Positions 43,924-56,675 are shown, counted from the stretch's first letter. The stretch is 64,000 bases of DNA from Methylobacter tundripaludum SV96 (GCF_000190755.2 NZ_JH109153.1:1301872-1365871), one strand, 5' to 3'. Made by a program: numbers and translations. Notes: generated by a model not told the origin, from the sequence alone.

Positions 43924-44319
43924 TTAATGAATTGAAGCCAGAGCCCTTAAGACATCCGTGCGACTAACAATTCCAACCAAATCATTATCCAGAAAAACCG
44001 GAAAACTTCTGACTGAAGTTTGCTGGAACTTCTCCGCCAAATCTACAATACTGGATTCGGCATCCACGCTAATGGTTTCTTTAGTCATATAATCGCCAAC
44101 TTTTCCACCCATACTTTGGTTATAGGCTGCTTCCAAAACAATATTCATAACATCCTTTTCAGAAAACATACCCAGCAATCGACCTATTTGATCAACAACC
44201 GGGGCACTGGTGATTTTATGATCCAGCAATTTCTTTACGGCATCAATCACATCGGTATCCTTGGCAAGCGTAACCAATCTTTTCGACATATAATCTGCAA
44301 CAGTAATTTTCGCCAACAT
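43924..44319 (-). CDS. CBS-domain pair protein
   Basis: 131 residues from ATG 44319 (AGGAG upstream; an in-frame ATG at 44382 lacks one). Two CBS motifs: VADYMSKRLVTLAKDTDVIDAVKKLLDHK and GDYMTKETISVDAESSIVDLAEKFQQ (each followed by a short PVVD or FPVFLDN strand). Such pairs bind adenosyl ligands and usually regulate a partner; no partner domain is fused. The gene is complete and stands alone between sbcB and nqrM. Confidence 0.85.
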   Translation of the reverse strand: MLAKITVADYMSKRLVTLAKDTDVIDAVKKLLDHKITSAPVVDQIGRLLGMFSEKDVMNIVLEAAYNQSMGGKVGDYMTKETISVDAESSIVDLAEKFQQTSVRSFPVFLDNDLVGIVSRTDVLRALASIH

Positions 44320-44427
44320 GATGAACTCCTGATTGTTGTTTATATTGTAAAAAGTTATAAATCGATTAACTTTTAGCGTCACCCAATGATCGAAGCCATA
44401 AATGTTAAGTACATTAAAGTTAATCTA

Positions 44428-44619
44428 CTATCCTTGATTCAAATGAGCTTCGGCTTCCATTTTCTTTCTTTTATCACATTTTTCCACGCAAACACAATCC
44501 GCGTTGTTCGCAGCGCCGCCACACGATCCTTTGATGGCGCGCCTGCCAAAAATAACACCTATCGCCATAATGGCAATAACAAAAGCCATAAAAACAAAAG
44601 TCACTAAAAAGTAAGTCAT
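44428..44619 (-). CDS. nqrM: Na+-NQR maturation protein NqrM
   Basis: 63 residues from ATG 44619 (GAGG upstream; the in-frame ATG at 44682 has no site). One N-terminal membrane helix (YFLVTFVFMAFVIAIMAIGV) is followed by GRRAIKGSCGG and a cysteine cluster CVCVEKC, which identifies NqrM (DUF539), needed to insert the iron centre into NqrD/NqrE. It follows nqrF on the same strand after a terminator hairpin, so it may have its own promoter. The apbE gene that usually stands between nqrF and nqrM is absent. Confidence 0.88.
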   Translation of the reverse strand: MTYFLVTFVFMAFVIAIMAIGVIFGRRAIKGSCGGAANNADCVCVEKCDKRKKMEAEAHLNQG

Positions 44620-44654
44620 GATATCGCCTCGTAAAGTTTGTAAAGGCCCATAAT

Positions 44655-44688
44655 AAAAAACGAGGAGTGGGACTAGCCGCACTCCTCG
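44655..44688 (-). terminator. Intrinsic terminator of the nqr operon
   Basis: Perfect 9-bp stem CGAGGAGTG / CACTCCTCG with an 10-base loop; on the minus strand it is followed by TTTTTTATTA. It separates nqrF from nqrM. Confidence 0.85.
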
Positions 44689-44701
44689 TGTAGGTTGGGT
44701 T

Positions 44702-44753
44702 ACGACTGCATGGATGCAGAAGGTAGAGCAATGCAGGAGCTATTGCCGAGCCT
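44702..44753 (+). repeat. Partial relative of the ~165-bp dispersed repeat
   Basis: ACGACTGCATGGATGCAG is followed by AGAGCAATGCAGGAGC and ATTGCCGAG, words shared with both longer copies (3813-3980 and 35938-36109), but the central portion is absent. It lies between nqrF and the nqr terminator. Confidence 0.75.
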
Positions 44754-44830
44754 TTAGCGCAACCCAGCAATCGAAGCCATAAATATTAGGTTACCTAAAG
44801 ACTAGCTTTAGGCGACCCAAGCTACGATTA

Positions 44831-46051
44831 TCATCCGCCAAAATCATCCAGCAAGATATTTTCCGGTTCTACGCCATTATCCAGCAGCATCTTGATCACC
44901 GCTGAGTTCATCATCGGCGGCCCGCACATGTAAAACTCGCAATCTTCCGGAGCCGGATGGTTCTTAAGGTATTCCTCAAAAAGAACATTATGAATAAAGC
45001 CGGTATAGCCTGTCCAGTTATCTTCCGGTAACGGATCGGACAGCGCAACATGCCATTCAAAATTATCGTTTTCCTTGGCCAGCATATCGAAATCTTCTAC
45101 ATAGAACATTTCGCGTTTGCTACGGGCACCATACCAGAAAGTCATTTTACGCTTGGATTTCAGCCTGCGTAATTGATCGAAGATATGCGAACGCATCGGC
45201 GCCATACCTGCACCACCACCGACAAAGACCATTTCCGCATTAGTCTCTTTAGCGTAGAACTCGCCATAAGGTCCGGAAATAATACATTTATCGCCGGGCT
45301 TCAAGTTAAAGATATACGAAGACATGATGCCGGGCGGTACGCTATCTGGCGCACCGGGAGGCGGTGTCGCGATACGAACGTTCAGCATGATTTCTTTTTC
45401 TTCAGGATAACTTGCCATCGAATAAGCGCGCAACGCAGGCTCTTTTACGTCAGAAACATAGCGCCACAAATTGAACTTATCCCAATCATCGCGGAATCTT
45501 TCTTCGATATTGAAATCACTGTATTTGGCAACATATGAAGGACATTCAATCTGAATGTATCCACCCGCCCGATAATTAATTTCCTCGCCTGTCGGTAACT
45601 CCAGCACCAGCTCCTTAATGAAAGTGGCAACATTATGGTTTGATTTAACCGTACATTCCCATTTTTTAACACCAAACACGTCGTCTTCGACTTCAATGTT
45701 CATGTCATGTTTAATGGATACCTGACAAGAAAGACGCTCGCCGTGAGCCGCTTCCCGCTTACTGATATGACTTAATTCAGTAGGTAAAATTTCTCCACCA
45801 CCTGAATGTACTTTTACCTTGCATTGTCCGCAAGTACCGCCACCACCACAAGCCGATGAAACAAACAAACCGTTATCAGCCAAAGCGGTTAATAATTTTG
45901 AACCTACCGGCACATGAATTTTCTTTTCATTATTGATGAGAATTTCTACATCCCCTTCAGCGACCAGTTTGCTTTTAGCGCCGATAATAACGAATACCAG
46001 TGCAATCACAAAAGCCGTGAAAATAATAATCCCTAATAGAATTTCCAGCAT
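44831..46051 (-). CDS. nqrF: Na+-NQR subunit F (NADH-binding)
   Basis: 406 residues. One N-terminal membrane helix, then a ferredoxin domain with the 2Fe-2S cysteines C68, C74, C77 and C109 ([11 protein letters not shown]), then an FAD domain ([11 protein letters not shown]) and an NADH domain ([27 protein letters not shown]). It receives electrons from NADH at the inner membrane's cytosolic face. Length matches V. cholerae NqrF (408). It is the last gene of nqrABCDEF; nqrE ends 12 bases before it. Confidence 0.97.
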   Translation of the reverse strand: MLEILLGIIIFTAFVIALVFVIIGAKSKLVAEGDVEILINNEKKIHVPVGSKLLTALADNGLFVSSACGGGGTCGQCKVKVHSGGGEILPTELSHISKREAAHGERLSCQVSIKHDMNIEVEDDVFGVKKWECTVKSNHNVATFIKELVLELPTGEEINYRAGGYIQIECPSYVAKYSDFNIEERFRDDWDKFNLWRYVSDVKEPALRAYSMASYPEEKEIMLNVRIATPPPGAPDSVPPGIMSSYIFNLKPGDKCIISGPYGEFYAKETNAEMVFVGGGAGMAPMRSHIFDQLRRLKSKRKMTFWYGARSKREMFYVEDFDMLAKENDNFEWHVALSDPLPEDNWTGYTGFIHNVLFEEYLKNHPAPEDCEFYMCGPPMMNSAVIKMLLDNGVEPENILLDDFGG

Positions 46052-46063
46052 TACGCTACCTTC

Positions 46064-46672
46064 TTAAAGTTGGATTCCAGAGAAAGCCATGAAGCCAAGC
46101 GACATCAGACCCGCAGTAATAAAAGTAATGCCCAGACCTTGCAAACCGGCGGGAATATCACTGTATTTAAGCTTTTCGCGTACGCCCGCCATAACGGTTA
46201 TAGCCAGTGCCCAACCCAGACCACTGCCCACACCGTAAGTGACGCTTTCGCCGAAATTATAGTCTCGTTCAATCATAAACAAACTGCCACCGAGAATCGC
46301 ACAGTTTACGGTGATTAAAGGAAGAAATACGCCTAAAGCGTGATACAACGCAGGAAAGAATTTATCCAAAATCATTTCAAGAATTTGTACCAATGCTGCA
46401 ATCATACCGATACAGCTTAATAACGCTAAAAAGCTTAAATCAACGCCCGTTATCCCCATCCAGGATAAAGCGTCTTCCTTTAATAACGCATGGTAAACAA
46501 TATTATTGGCCGGTACAGTGATAGCTTGCACCACCATGACCGCAACGCCTAAACCCATTGCTGTAGAGATTTTCTTGGAAACCGCAATAAAGGTACACAT
46601 GCCCAAAAAGAAGGACAGTGCGAGGTTTTCAATAAAGACAGCCTTAACAAATAAACTAATATAAGCTTCCAT
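46064..46672 (-). CDS. nqrE: Na+-NQR subunit E
   Basis: 202 residues with six membrane helices. The iron-site cysteine pair appears in [19 protein letters not shown] and [11 protein letters not shown]. It overlaps nqrD by one base (TAATG-type coupling) and ends 12 bases before nqrF. Subunits D and E together hold the membrane iron centre on the electron path. Length matches the V. cholerae protein (198). Confidence 0.96.
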   Translation of the reverse strand: MEAYISLFVKAVFIENLALSFFLGMCTFIAVSKKISTAMGLGVAVMVVQAITVPANNIVYHALLKEDALSWMGITGVDLSFLALLSCIGMIAALVQILEMILDKFFPALYHALGVFLPLITVNCAILGGSLFMIERDYNFGESVTYGVGSGLGWALAITVMAGVREKLKYSDIPAGLQGLGITFITAGLMSLGFMAFSGIQL

Positions 46673-47355
46673 TAGTGATGCCCTCCTTCACCATGAGAAA
46701 TCGACATAATCTTGAATTCCACCTTTTCAGCTTGCTCCGGCTTCCATTGACGGACAGACCAGATAATCAAACCGATAATAAAGAAGGCGCTGGGTGGCAG
46801 TAACATCAAGCCATTAGGATCATACCAGCCGCCATCCTTGGTTAGCTTGAAGACTTCGATGCCCAATAATTTACCGGAACCCAAAGTCTCTCTAAAAAAT
46901 GCCACGATAATCAGTATCAAGCTATAGCCCAAACCATTACCGATACCGTCCATGAAACTTTCCAAAGGCGGATTTTTCATCGCATAACCCTCAGCACGCC
47001 CCATAACGATACAGTTGGTAATAATCAGCCCCACGAATACCGACAATTGCTTACTGACATCATAAGCAAAGGCTTTTAATAACTGATCAACCACGATAAC
47101 TAATGATGCAATAATGGTCATTTGCACAATAATCCGAATACTGCTTGGAATATGGTTTCTGATCGCACTGATTGCCGCACTGGAAAACGCCGTCACCAAA
47201 GTCAACGCCAACGCCATAATCAACGATGTCGACATTTGGGAAGTAACCGCCAAGGCCGAACAAATACCCAAAACCTGCAAAGTAATGGGATTATCATTGA
47301 CCAATGGAGTAATTAGTACCTTTTTTGTTTCATCATTTAATAACACTGCACTCAT
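46672..47355 (-). CDS. nqrD: Na+-NQR subunit D
   Basis: 227 residues with six membrane helices. The conserved segments are [15 protein letters not shown] and [20 protein letters not shown]; the cysteines in these two stretches are the iron-centre ligands of subunit [24 protein letters not shown] is the usual N-terminus. ATGA overlap with nqrC (4 bases) and one-base overlap with nqrE indicate translational coupling. Slightly longer than the V. cholerae protein (210) at the C-terminus. Confidence 0.96.
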   Translation of the reverse strand: MSAVLLNDETKKVLITPLVNDNPITLQVLGICSALAVTSQMSTSLIMALALTLVTAFSSAAISAIRNHIPSSIRIIVQMTIIASLVIVVDQLLKAFAYDVSKQLSVFVGLIITNCIVMGRAEGYAMKNPPLESFMDGIGNGLGYSLILIIVAFFRETLGSGKLLGIEVFKLTKDGGWYDPNGLMLLPPSAFFIIGLIIWSVRQWKPEQAEKVEFKIMSISHGEGGHH

Positions 47356-48287
47356 GATTTGACTCCTTTAACCGTTCTTACTTTAGCTAAATACGGGGCA
47401 AAACCTTCGTTGCTCATCCAGTATCTGACCAGATTAGTTACACCGGTACTGGTTAATGACGCGCCCGCCAGACCATCGACCTGATATTGAGAACCCGGCT
47501 TGGTGTTATCAACCACACCTTTAATCAGGCTCAATGCAGGCTCACCCATTTCAGCGCTCTCGATCAGGCCTTTTTCTGCCGAAGGCTGATCAGTTTCCGC
47601 ATAGACTTTTTTGCCTTTCCATAGCTCACGCCATTTGGGATTGACGACTTCGCCGCCCAGTCCCGGCGTTTCCTGCTGATCATAAAAATTGATACTTTGT
47701 ACGGTCTGCCCGTCAGCGTCTAATGACAAAAAGCCATATAACGTAGACCATAATCCATAACCGTTTACCGGCAGAATAATCGACTTGATCGCACCGGACT
47801 CTTTGACTAAAAAGACTTTAGCGAATTTAGCCTTTACCCTGATGTGAGCAATATCTTTATCCTTCGGAATAGCGACACTTAAAGCGGGATCTTTTGCCGC
47901 TTTACGTTGATCGTATTCAGCGGCGTTCATATCCTCGACATAGTCGCCTGTTTCCAGATTGACGATTTTAGCTTCAATTTTTTCTGCAAACGCCGAGTCA
48001 ATATCGCTGCCTTCCTGAAGCAAACCCGCCACATCAAGAATATTCTTTTTCATGTCCAGTTCTTTGTTGTGGACTTGAAGAGACTTTAAGGCGACCGCAG
48101 AAAATGAAACCAGAACCGCACAAACCAAACAAAGTGCAACCGCAATAGCGATAGTCTTTTCCAAACTATCATTGCCCAAGGCAAGAACTTTATCTTTGTA
48201 GACTTTGAATTTTTGGTAATGCTCGCATTTATCCAACGCGACGCAAATCTTATCTTGATAGATTTTTAATTGTTCGCATTTAAGCAT
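47352..48287 (-). CDS. nqrC: Na+-NQR subunit C, with N-terminal extension and Ser at the FMN site
   Basis: 311 residues, against about 257 in V. cholerae. Residues 1-36 (cysteine- and tyrosine-containing, two similar pieces [10 protein letters not shown] and [13 protein letters not shown]) precede the normal membrane helix [18 protein letters not shown]. The ATG at 48287 has an AAGGA site, so the extension is probably translated. The periplasmic FMN-transfer motif reads [15 protein letters not shown]277 stands where characterised NqrC proteins have the flavinylated threonine. It overlaps nqrB by 8 bases and nqrD by 4. Confidence 0.95.
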   Translation of the reverse strand: MLKCEQLKIYQDKICVALDKCEHYQKFKVYKDKVLALGNDSLEKTIAIAVALCLVCAVLVSFSAVALKSLQVHNKELDMKKNILDVAGLLQEGSDIDSAFAEKIEAKIVNLETGDYVEDMNAAEYDQRKAAKDPALSVAIPKDKDIAHIRVKAKFAKVFLVKESGAIKSIILPVNGYGLWSTLYGFLSLDADGQTVQSINFYDQQETPGLGGEVVNPKWRELWKGKKVYAETDQPSAEKGLIESAEMGEPALSLIKGVVDNTKPGSQYQVDGLAGASLTSTGVTNLVRYWMSNEGFAPYLAKVRTVKGVKS

Positions 48288-49481
48288 GACGTTTCATCCT
48301 TCTTCTGATATTGGCCTGAATGACAAAATAATCAATCGTAGGCGCGAACATGTTGGAAAATAGAATTGCCAGCATAATACCTTCCGGGAATGCCGGATTA
48401 ACAACCCTGATCAATACCGTCATACCTCCGACTAAAGCCCCGAATACCCAACGACCGGTATTGGTCATTGCCGCGCTCACAGGATCGGTCGCCATATAAA
48501 CCATGCCGAAAGCAAATCCACCCAGCGTCAAATGCCAGTACCAAGGCATCGCAAACATGTGGTTGGTGTCGCTGCCTATGATGTTGAATATCAACGAGGT
48601 CACTACCATGCCTGCAAATACGCCGCCCATGATGCGGTACGATGCCACTTTGGTGTACAACAGGAAGGCAGCGCCAATTAAAATAGCCAGCGTTGACGTT
48701 TCGCCAAGACAGCCCGGCTCAAAACCAAAGAAGGTTTGCGTCCAACTGTAATTGGCCGAGTAAATCGCTTCAAGACCGCCATTTGCCGCCAAACCTAAAG
48801 GCGTAGCCGCCGTATAGCCATCAACCGCAACCCAGACGGAATCGCCTGAAATAGAAGCCGGATAAGCGAAATATAAAAACGCCCGTCCGGTCAACGCAGG
48901 ATTCAGGAAGTTTTTACCGGTACCGCCGAATACTTCCTTGCCGATAACGATACCGAAAGAAATACCCAGAGCCACCTGCCATAAAGGCATATCAGGCGGC
49001 ATGATCAATGTGTACAACATTGAAGACACCAAAAAGCCTTCATTCACTTCATGACCGCGAACCGTTGCGAACAACACTTCCCACACGCCGCCGACAGCCA
49101 GCGTAACGATATAAATAGGCAGAAAGTACAACGCGCCGTGAACCATATTGGAAAACGGGTTCATCGTACTGTAGCCGAAGATCATCATCGGGATGCGACG
49201 CCAATCCTGAGCTTGCTCCAGACCCATCGCTTGCATGGCTAAATTGGCTTGATAACCGGTGTTATACAGAGCCATCAAGATGCAAAAAAATGTAGCAATG
49301 ACCACAAAAGTCATGGTTCGTTTCAGGTCGTTACCATCACGAACATGCGTGGTGCCGCGTGTTACATCAGCCGGTGTATAGATGAAAGTATCCACCATCT
49401 CATAGAGACCGTAATACTTTTCGAACCGCCCACCTTTGGTAAAGTGCGGTTCTACGCTATCTAAAATATCTCTAGGCGACA

Positions 49482-49482
<1 letters not shown>
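48280..49482 (-). CDS. nqrB: Na+-NQR subunit B
   Basis: 400 residues with about ten membrane helices. It carries a covalent FMN threonine in DGYTAATPLG, the riboflavin/quinone-site glycines (GGVWEVLFATVRGHEVNEG, with loops) and KNFLNPALTGRAF. It is the Na+-pumping core subunit. The overlap with nqrA is one base (shared start and stop) and with nqrC eight bases. Length is near V. cholerae NqrB (415). Confidence 0.97.
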
Positions 49483-51290
<1,808 letters not shown>

Positions 51291-54221
51291 ATGACCCAGA
51301 CTAAAACCCAATCGACCTCATCGACTTCCCCTGGAAACCAGTCTCGACAAAACGGCGGCTTTCCCATTGTCGGCTTAGGCGCTTCCGCCGGGGGCTTGGA
51401 GGCCTTCGAGCAATTCTTTCGCCATATCCCCCCTGATAGCGGCATGGCCTTCGTTCTGGTCTCGCATCTCGACCCCAGCCATGCCAGCATCCTCACCGAA
51501 ATCCTGCAACGCACCACGTCCATGCCGGTGGCGGAGGCGCAAGACCAAATGCGAGTTATGCCTAACCGCGTCTATGTAATCCCCCCCAACCGCGACATGA
51601 CCATTTTCCACGGCGCCTTGCAACTCAGCATACCGGCAGAGCCGCACGGCCAGCGTATGCCTATCGATTTATTCCTGCGCTCACTGGCTGAAGATCGGGC
51701 CGAAAAATCCATCGGCATTATTCTCTCCGGCACCGGCACCGATGGTACTTTGGGATTACGCGCCATCCTCGGCGCCGGCGGCGTCACACTGGCACAGGAA
51801 CCGACTACCGCAAAATTCGACGGCATGCCGGTCAGCGCCATTCAGGCTGGCTATGTCACCCATATTTTGCCTGCGGAGAAAATGCCGGAAGTACTGCTAT
51901 CCGGCATACTCGCCCTGGCCCGCCAGCCCCTCCCCTCACCCCCGATTGCATCAAGCGGCATCAATCACATCCTGATGCAGTTACGCACCTGCACCGGCCA
52001 CGATTTCTCACTCTATAAGAAAAGCACCATCACCCGCCGCATTCAGCGACGCATGTCGCAGAACGGTATTGAGGACACCGAAACCTATGCCCGCTATCTC
52101 AGGGAACATCCGGCCGAGATAGCGTCGCTGTTCAAAGAACTGCTGATCAATGTCACCAGTTTCTTTCGCGACCCGGAAGCTTTCGTTGCGCTAAAGCAGG
52201 ATATCCTGCCCGCAGTGCTGGCGGACAAACCGGAAGACTACGTTTTCCGCGTCTGGGTGGCAGGTTGCGCCACAGGAGAGGAGGCCTATTCCATTGCCAT
52301 CGTGTTACGTGAACTCATGGATAAAAACCAGTATGAGTTTAAATCGCAAATTTACAGCACCGACCTTGCCGACGACACCATTACCATCGCCCGTGCTGGT
52401 CTTTACCCCCCCAACATCGCTCTGGATGTCACGCCTGAGCGATTACGCCGGTTCTTCATCAAGGAAGACGACGGCTATCGGGTGAAAAAAGAAATTCGTG
52501 AGATGGTGGTATTCGCCGTTCAGAACGTCGTCAAAGATCCGCCTTTTACCAAACTCGATCTGCTCAGTTGCCGCAATCTGATGATTTATCTGGAACCGGA
52601 ACTGCAAAACCGCCTCATCCCCGCCTTTCACTACGCACTCAAGCCGGGCGGAGTGCTGTTTCTGTCGCCGTCGGAAGGTATCGGCAACCATACCGAGCTG
52701 TTTACGCCACTCAATCGTAAATGGAAGTTCTACCGCGCCACTCCCTCCGCCGCCTCAACCCGCGCCATTTTGACCAGCAACTTGAACTGGACCACAGAAC
52801 CGGTTCACAAAACGCCGGAGGACATCATGAAATCCGCCAGGGAGAATAACCTGGCCGAACTGACACGGCGTATGCTGCTTCAATTCTACGCCCCCACCTC
52901 GGTGATGACGGATCTCAAAGGCAATATCCTCTACGTCTACGGCGAGACCGGCAAATACCTGCGCCCTGCGCCCGGCCATGCCACTCTCAACATGATCGAT
53001 ATGGCTCGGGAAGGCTTGCAACTGGAACTACGTTCAGCCATTTCGGCCGCAAACCAAGGCACACCGACTCTGGACAGGGAACTGCCGGTCAAGACCAACG
53101 GCGACGTTCACCCGGTGCATCTTTGCGTACGTCCCTTGTCGAATCCGAATGACCGGCAAAACCTGCTGCTGGTCAGTTTTCAAGATATAGCCCCGCCGAC
53201 ACCGGACAAACCGGCGCGCACCAAGGGCACCTCCAAGCCGAATGAACTGCACCATATTGAGGAACTGGAACGCGAGCTGGCCTACACCAAAGAAAACCTC
53301 CTGGCCACTATTGAGGAACAATTTGCATCCAACGAGGAGCTTAAATGCACCAACGAAGAGATGCAATCCACCAATGAAGAACTGCAATCCACCAACGAAG
53401 AGCTGGAAACCTCCAAAGAGGAATTACAATCCATCAATGAAGAGTTGGTCACCCTAAACTCCGAACTACAGGCCAAAATTATCCAACTGGCCGACATGCA
53501 AAACGACATGAAGAATCTGCTCGACAACATCCATATCGGCACCATATTCCTCGATCAAAGCCTGATCATCCGTCGTTTTACGCGCGATGCTGCACAAATT
53601 TATCGACTGGTTGCCTCGGATGTGGGCTGCGCACTGAGCGACATCAAACCTGAACTGGAAGGCGAAGACGACCTGCTGGACGCCGCCCATGCCGTTCTCG
53701 ATAACCTGGTGCCCATCGAACGCGAAGTAAAAACCTTGAACGGCAACTGGTATCTGGCCCGCGTCCAACCCTACCGGACACTGGAAAACATGATAGACGG
53801 CGTGGTGCTGACTTTCACCAACATTACCGAACGCACCCGAGCCATAGCGATGCAGGAAGCGAGACTATTGGCCGAAAGCATCGTCAATACGGTGCGCGAA
53901 CCGCTGATTGTACTCAGTAACACGTTGAAGGTCGTCACCGCCAGCCGTTCGTTTTATCAAAGCTTTCAAGTGACTCCGGAAGAGACGGTGGGTCGCACGA
54001 TTTACGAACTGGGGGGCGGTCAATGGAACATCCCCGCTTTACGTAACCTGCTGGAGACGATCCTTCCGCATAACCAGACTTTTGAAGGCTATAGGGTGGA
54101 GCATGATTTTCCCACCATCGGTCACCGTATCATGCTGCTCAACGCCCGCAGCATCATCGGCCAGACCGGCGAACCGCAATTGATCCTGCTGGCGATGGAT
54201 AATGTCACCGACAGGGCATAG
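51291..54221 (+). CDS. CheB-CheR-PAS hybrid protein
   Basis: 976 residues. Residues 24-190 are a CheB methylesterase domain with catalytic S32 (GASAGG), H59 (SHLDPSH) and the aspartate in GTGTDGTLGL, but no receiver domain. A CheR methyltransferase follows (TSFFRDPEAF, VWVAGCATGEEAYSIAI, FDLLSCRN-like LDLLSCRNLMIYL). Then comes a coiled coil with NEELQSTNEELETSKEEL and two PAS-type sensors. No HisKA/HATPase kinase follows: the protein ends after the second PAS at NVTDRA, whereas long members continue into a kinase. It is probably a signalling scaffold, likely acting with the downstream c-di-GMP protein. Confidence 0.88.
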   Translation: MTQTKTQSTSSTSPGNQSRQNGGFPIVGLGASAGGLEAFEQFFRHIPPDSGMAFVLVSHLDPSHASILTEILQRTTSMPVAEAQDQMRVMPNRVYVIPPNRDMTIFHGALQLSIPAEPHGQRMPIDLFLRSLAEDRAEKSIGIILSGTGTDGTLGLRAILGAGGVTLAQEPTTAKFDGMPVSAIQAGYVTHILPAEKMPEVLLSGILALARQPLPSPPIASSGINHILMQLRTCTGHDFSLYKKSTITRRIQRRMSQNGIEDTETYARYLREHPAEIASLFKELLINVTSFFRDPEAFVALKQDILPAVLADKPEDYVFRVWVAGCATGEEAYSIAIVLRELMDKNQYEFKSQIYSTDLADDTITIARAGLYPPNIALDVTPERLRRFFIKEDDGYRVKKEIREMVVFAVQNVVKDPPFTKLDLLSCRNLMIYLEPELQNRLIPAFHYALKPGGVLFLSPSEGIGNHTELFTPLNRKWKFYRATPSAASTRAILTSNLNWTTEPVHKTPEDIMKSARENNLAELTRRMLLQFYAPTSVMTDLKGNILYVYGETGKYLRPAPGHATLNMIDMAREGLQLELRSAISAANQGTPTLDRELPVKTNGDVHPVHLCVRPLSNPNDRQNLLLVSFQDIAPPTPDKPARTKGTSKPNELHHIEELERELAYTKENLLATIEEQFASNEELKCTNEEMQSTNEELQSTNEELETSKEELQSINEELVTLNSELQAKIIQLADMQNDMKNLLDNIHIGTIFLDQSLIIRRFTRDAAQIYRLVASDVGCALSDIKPELEGEDDLLDAAHAVLDNLVPIEREVKTLNGNWYLARVQPYRTLENMIDGVVLTFTNITERTRAIAMQEARLLAESIVNTVREPLIVLSNTLKVVTASRSFYQSFQVTPEETVGRTIYELGGGQWNIPALRNLLETILPHNQTFEGYRVEHDFPTIGHRIMLLNARSIIGQTGEPQLILLAMDNVTDRA

Positions 54222-54344
54222 CAAAAAAAGGTACGCAAGGCCTGCCATTAAGTTAAGCCAAAAATAGTTATGGTTGAATGTTCAATGTAAACTTAATGAC
54301 AGTAGCGATGCCAAAACCACCTTAAATAACAGTATGGAGTTTAC

Positions 54345-56570
54345 ATGAACAGCAAACCAACCAAACTGGATCGACAACTCAAACCGCGTAGCGGGGTCAT
54401 GGACCGACGCACCCGCACCCCGACGGAACCATCGCCTCATTCCGTGGAAAAACTACTCCACGAACTACGGGTACACCAGATCGAACTGGAGATGCAAAAC
54501 GAGGAACTACAGCACGCCCGCGTATCGTTGGAGGCCTCGCATAACCGTTACCTCAATCTTTATGAATTCGCTCCCGTCGGCTACCTTACCCTCACGCCCG
54601 AAGGCAAGATTATCGAAATCAACCTTACCGCCGCCGCGCTGCTCGGAGTGGAGCGCAACAACTTGGTAAACCGCCATTTCGCCGGCTTGGTCGTCCCCAA
54701 AGACAGCGACCGCTGGCATCGTCTACTCAAAAACATACTGGAGCACGAAGGAGAGCAAAAAAACTTCGAGCTGATGCTAAAACGCGACGATAGCTACATC
54801 CATGCCCGGCTGGACTGCCTGCCGGTAATAACTGACGATCAAACTCCCGTGCTGCGCATCACGCTCACCGACATCAGCGAAAGCAAGCGTGCCGAGGAAG
54901 AATTACGCATCGCCGCCGTCGCCTTTGAGGCCCAGGAAGGCATCATGATCACCAATGCCGATAAGGTGATGTTGCGGGTCAACCGGGCCTTTACTGACAT
55001 TACCGGCTACAGCGCCGAAGAGCTCGTCGGCCAAATGCCCCACATGTTCAAATCGGGACGCCACAGCGAGACCTTTTACGCTGAAATGTGGGAATGCATT
55101 AATCGCACCGGATCCTGGCAGGGTGAAATTTGGGATCGACGCAAAAGCGGCGACATCTATCCCAAATGGGTAACCATCACCGCAGTGAAGGACAGCGATG
55201 GAACCGTCACCCACTATGTCGGCTTGCATACCGATATATCGACACGCAAGGCCTCGGAGGAGGTAATCAAACAACTGGCCTACTACGATCCATTGACCGC
55301 ATTGCCGAACCGGAGACTGCTGATGGACCGGCTGCAACAAGCACTGGCCGCCAGTGCGCGCAGTAAAAAGTACGGCGCGTTGCTGTTCATTGACCTGGAT
55401 AATTTCAAGTCCCTTAATGACCATCTGGGACACGATATGGGAGACGTATTATTGCAGCAGGTCGCCCAGCGCCTTATTGACTGTGTGCGAGAGGGCGACA
55501 CCGTATCCCGCCAGGGCGGTGATGAGTTTATAGTCATGCTGGAAGATCTGAGCGGTAGTACTGAAGAAGCCGCTGCCAAGGCTAAAACCATTGGCGAAAA
55601 AATTATTACTTCACTCAACCAGGCCTACCAACTCACCAGCCATGAGTATCGAAACACCCCGAGCATCGGCATCACGCTATTCATCAATCATCAGCATGAA
55701 ATAAACATGCTCCTGAAACGGGCGGATATCGCCATGTATGGAGCCAAGGCCGCAGGCCGCAACACCTTGCGTTTTTTCGACCAAAATATGCAAGAGGCGG
55801 TTACCGCGCGTGCCGCCCTGGAAGCGGACTTACGCTTTGCGCTGACCAAAAACCAGTTCAGGCTCTATTTCCAGCGGCAGGCGCGCCACGACGGACAAAC
55901 TATCGGCGCCGAAGCGTTGTTGCGCTGGAAACACCCTAAACGCGGCTTTGTCTCGCCGCTTGAATTCATTCCACTGGCTGAAGAAATCGGCTTAATCATA
56001 CCCATTGGACAATGGGTGCTGGAAACCGCCTGCGCCCAACTTAAACGATGGGAAAGCCATCCACAAACCTGTAATTTGCAACTTGCCGTCAACGTCAGCG
56101 CGCATCAATTCCACCAACCCGACTTCACCGAACACGTGTTCGCCATACTGAACAAAACCGCCATCAAAGCGCATCGACTCAAGCTCGAATTCACCGAGAG
56201 CCTGGTATTCGACGACATCGACGACACCATTGCCAAAATGCAGGTACTCAAGAAAATCGGTGTGAGCTTCTCTATCGATGATTTCGGCACCGGCTATTCA
56301 TCGCTGACTTACCTGACGCAACTGCCGTTCGATCAACTGAAAATCGACCAGTCTTTCGTGCGCAACATTGGCGTCAAGTCTACCGATACGGTGATCGTGC
56401 AGACCATCATCGGCATGGCAACCAATCTGGGAATGGATATTATTGCCGAGGGCGTGGAAACGGAAGAGCAGCTCGCATTTCTGGAGCTGCACGGCTGCCA
56501 CATTTACCAGGGTAACCTGATCGGCAAGACCATGCCGCAGGAGGAGTTTGAGCGTTCTTTGGGGATTTGA
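54345..56570 (+). CDS. PAS-PAS-GGDEF-EAL cyclic-di-GMP protein
   Basis: 741 residues. Two PAS domains (the second around FEAQEGIMITNADKVMLRVN) precede the GGDEF: FIDLDNFKSLNDHLG, with RQGGDEF intact and an RxxD inhibitory site (REGD) five residues before it. The EAL domain has EALLRWKHP, NVSAHQF, EFTESLV, DDFGTGYSSL and KIDQSFV, so all metal and catalytic residues appear present. Both synthesis and breakdown of cyclic-di-GMP are therefore possible. The N-terminal helix HELRVHQIELEMQNEEL is the usual PAS-linker. TGGAG lies before the ATG. No membrane segment is seen. Confidence 0.92.
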   Translation: MNSKPTKLDRQLKPRSGVMDRRTRTPTEPSPHSVEKLLHELRVHQIELEMQNEELQHARVSLEASHNRYLNLYEFAPVGYLTLTPEGKIIEINLTAAALLGVERNNLVNRHFAGLVVPKDSDRWHRLLKNILEHEGEQKNFELMLKRDDSYIHARLDCLPVITDDQTPVLRITLTDISESKRAEEELRIAAVAFEAQEGIMITNADKVMLRVNRAFTDITGYSAEELVGQMPHMFKSGRHSETFYAEMWECINRTGSWQGEIWDRRKSGDIYPKWVTITAVKDSDGTVTHYVGLHTDISTRKASEEVIKQLAYYDPLTALPNRRLLMDRLQQALAASARSKKYGALLFIDLDNFKSLNDHLGHDMGDVLLQQVAQRLIDCVREGDTVSRQGGDEFIVMLEDLSGSTEEAAAKAKTIGEKIITSLNQAYQLTSHEYRNTPSIGITLFINHQHEINMLLKRADIAMYGAKAAGRNTLRFFDQNMQEAVTARAALEADLRFALTKNQFRLYFQRQARHDGQTIGAEALLRWKHPKRGFVSPLEFIPLAEEIGLIIPIGQWVLETACAQLKRWESHPQTCNLQLAVNVSAHQFHQPDFTEHVFAILNKTAIKAHRLKLEFTESLVFDDIDDTIAKMQVLKKIGVSFSIDDFGTGYSSLTYLTQLPFDQLKIDQSFVRNIGVKSTDTVIVQTIIGMATNLGMDIIAEGVETEEQLAFLELHGCHIYQGNLIGKTMPQEEFERSLGI

Positions 56571-56675
56571 ACAATAATAGGGTAATGCTGTAGTTTGTTG
56601 CATTACCCCAGGAGTTAGAATAGTTGTCGCCGATCGGACAGGGTAATTGTCCGCCGAACACCCGCTAATTATTCA

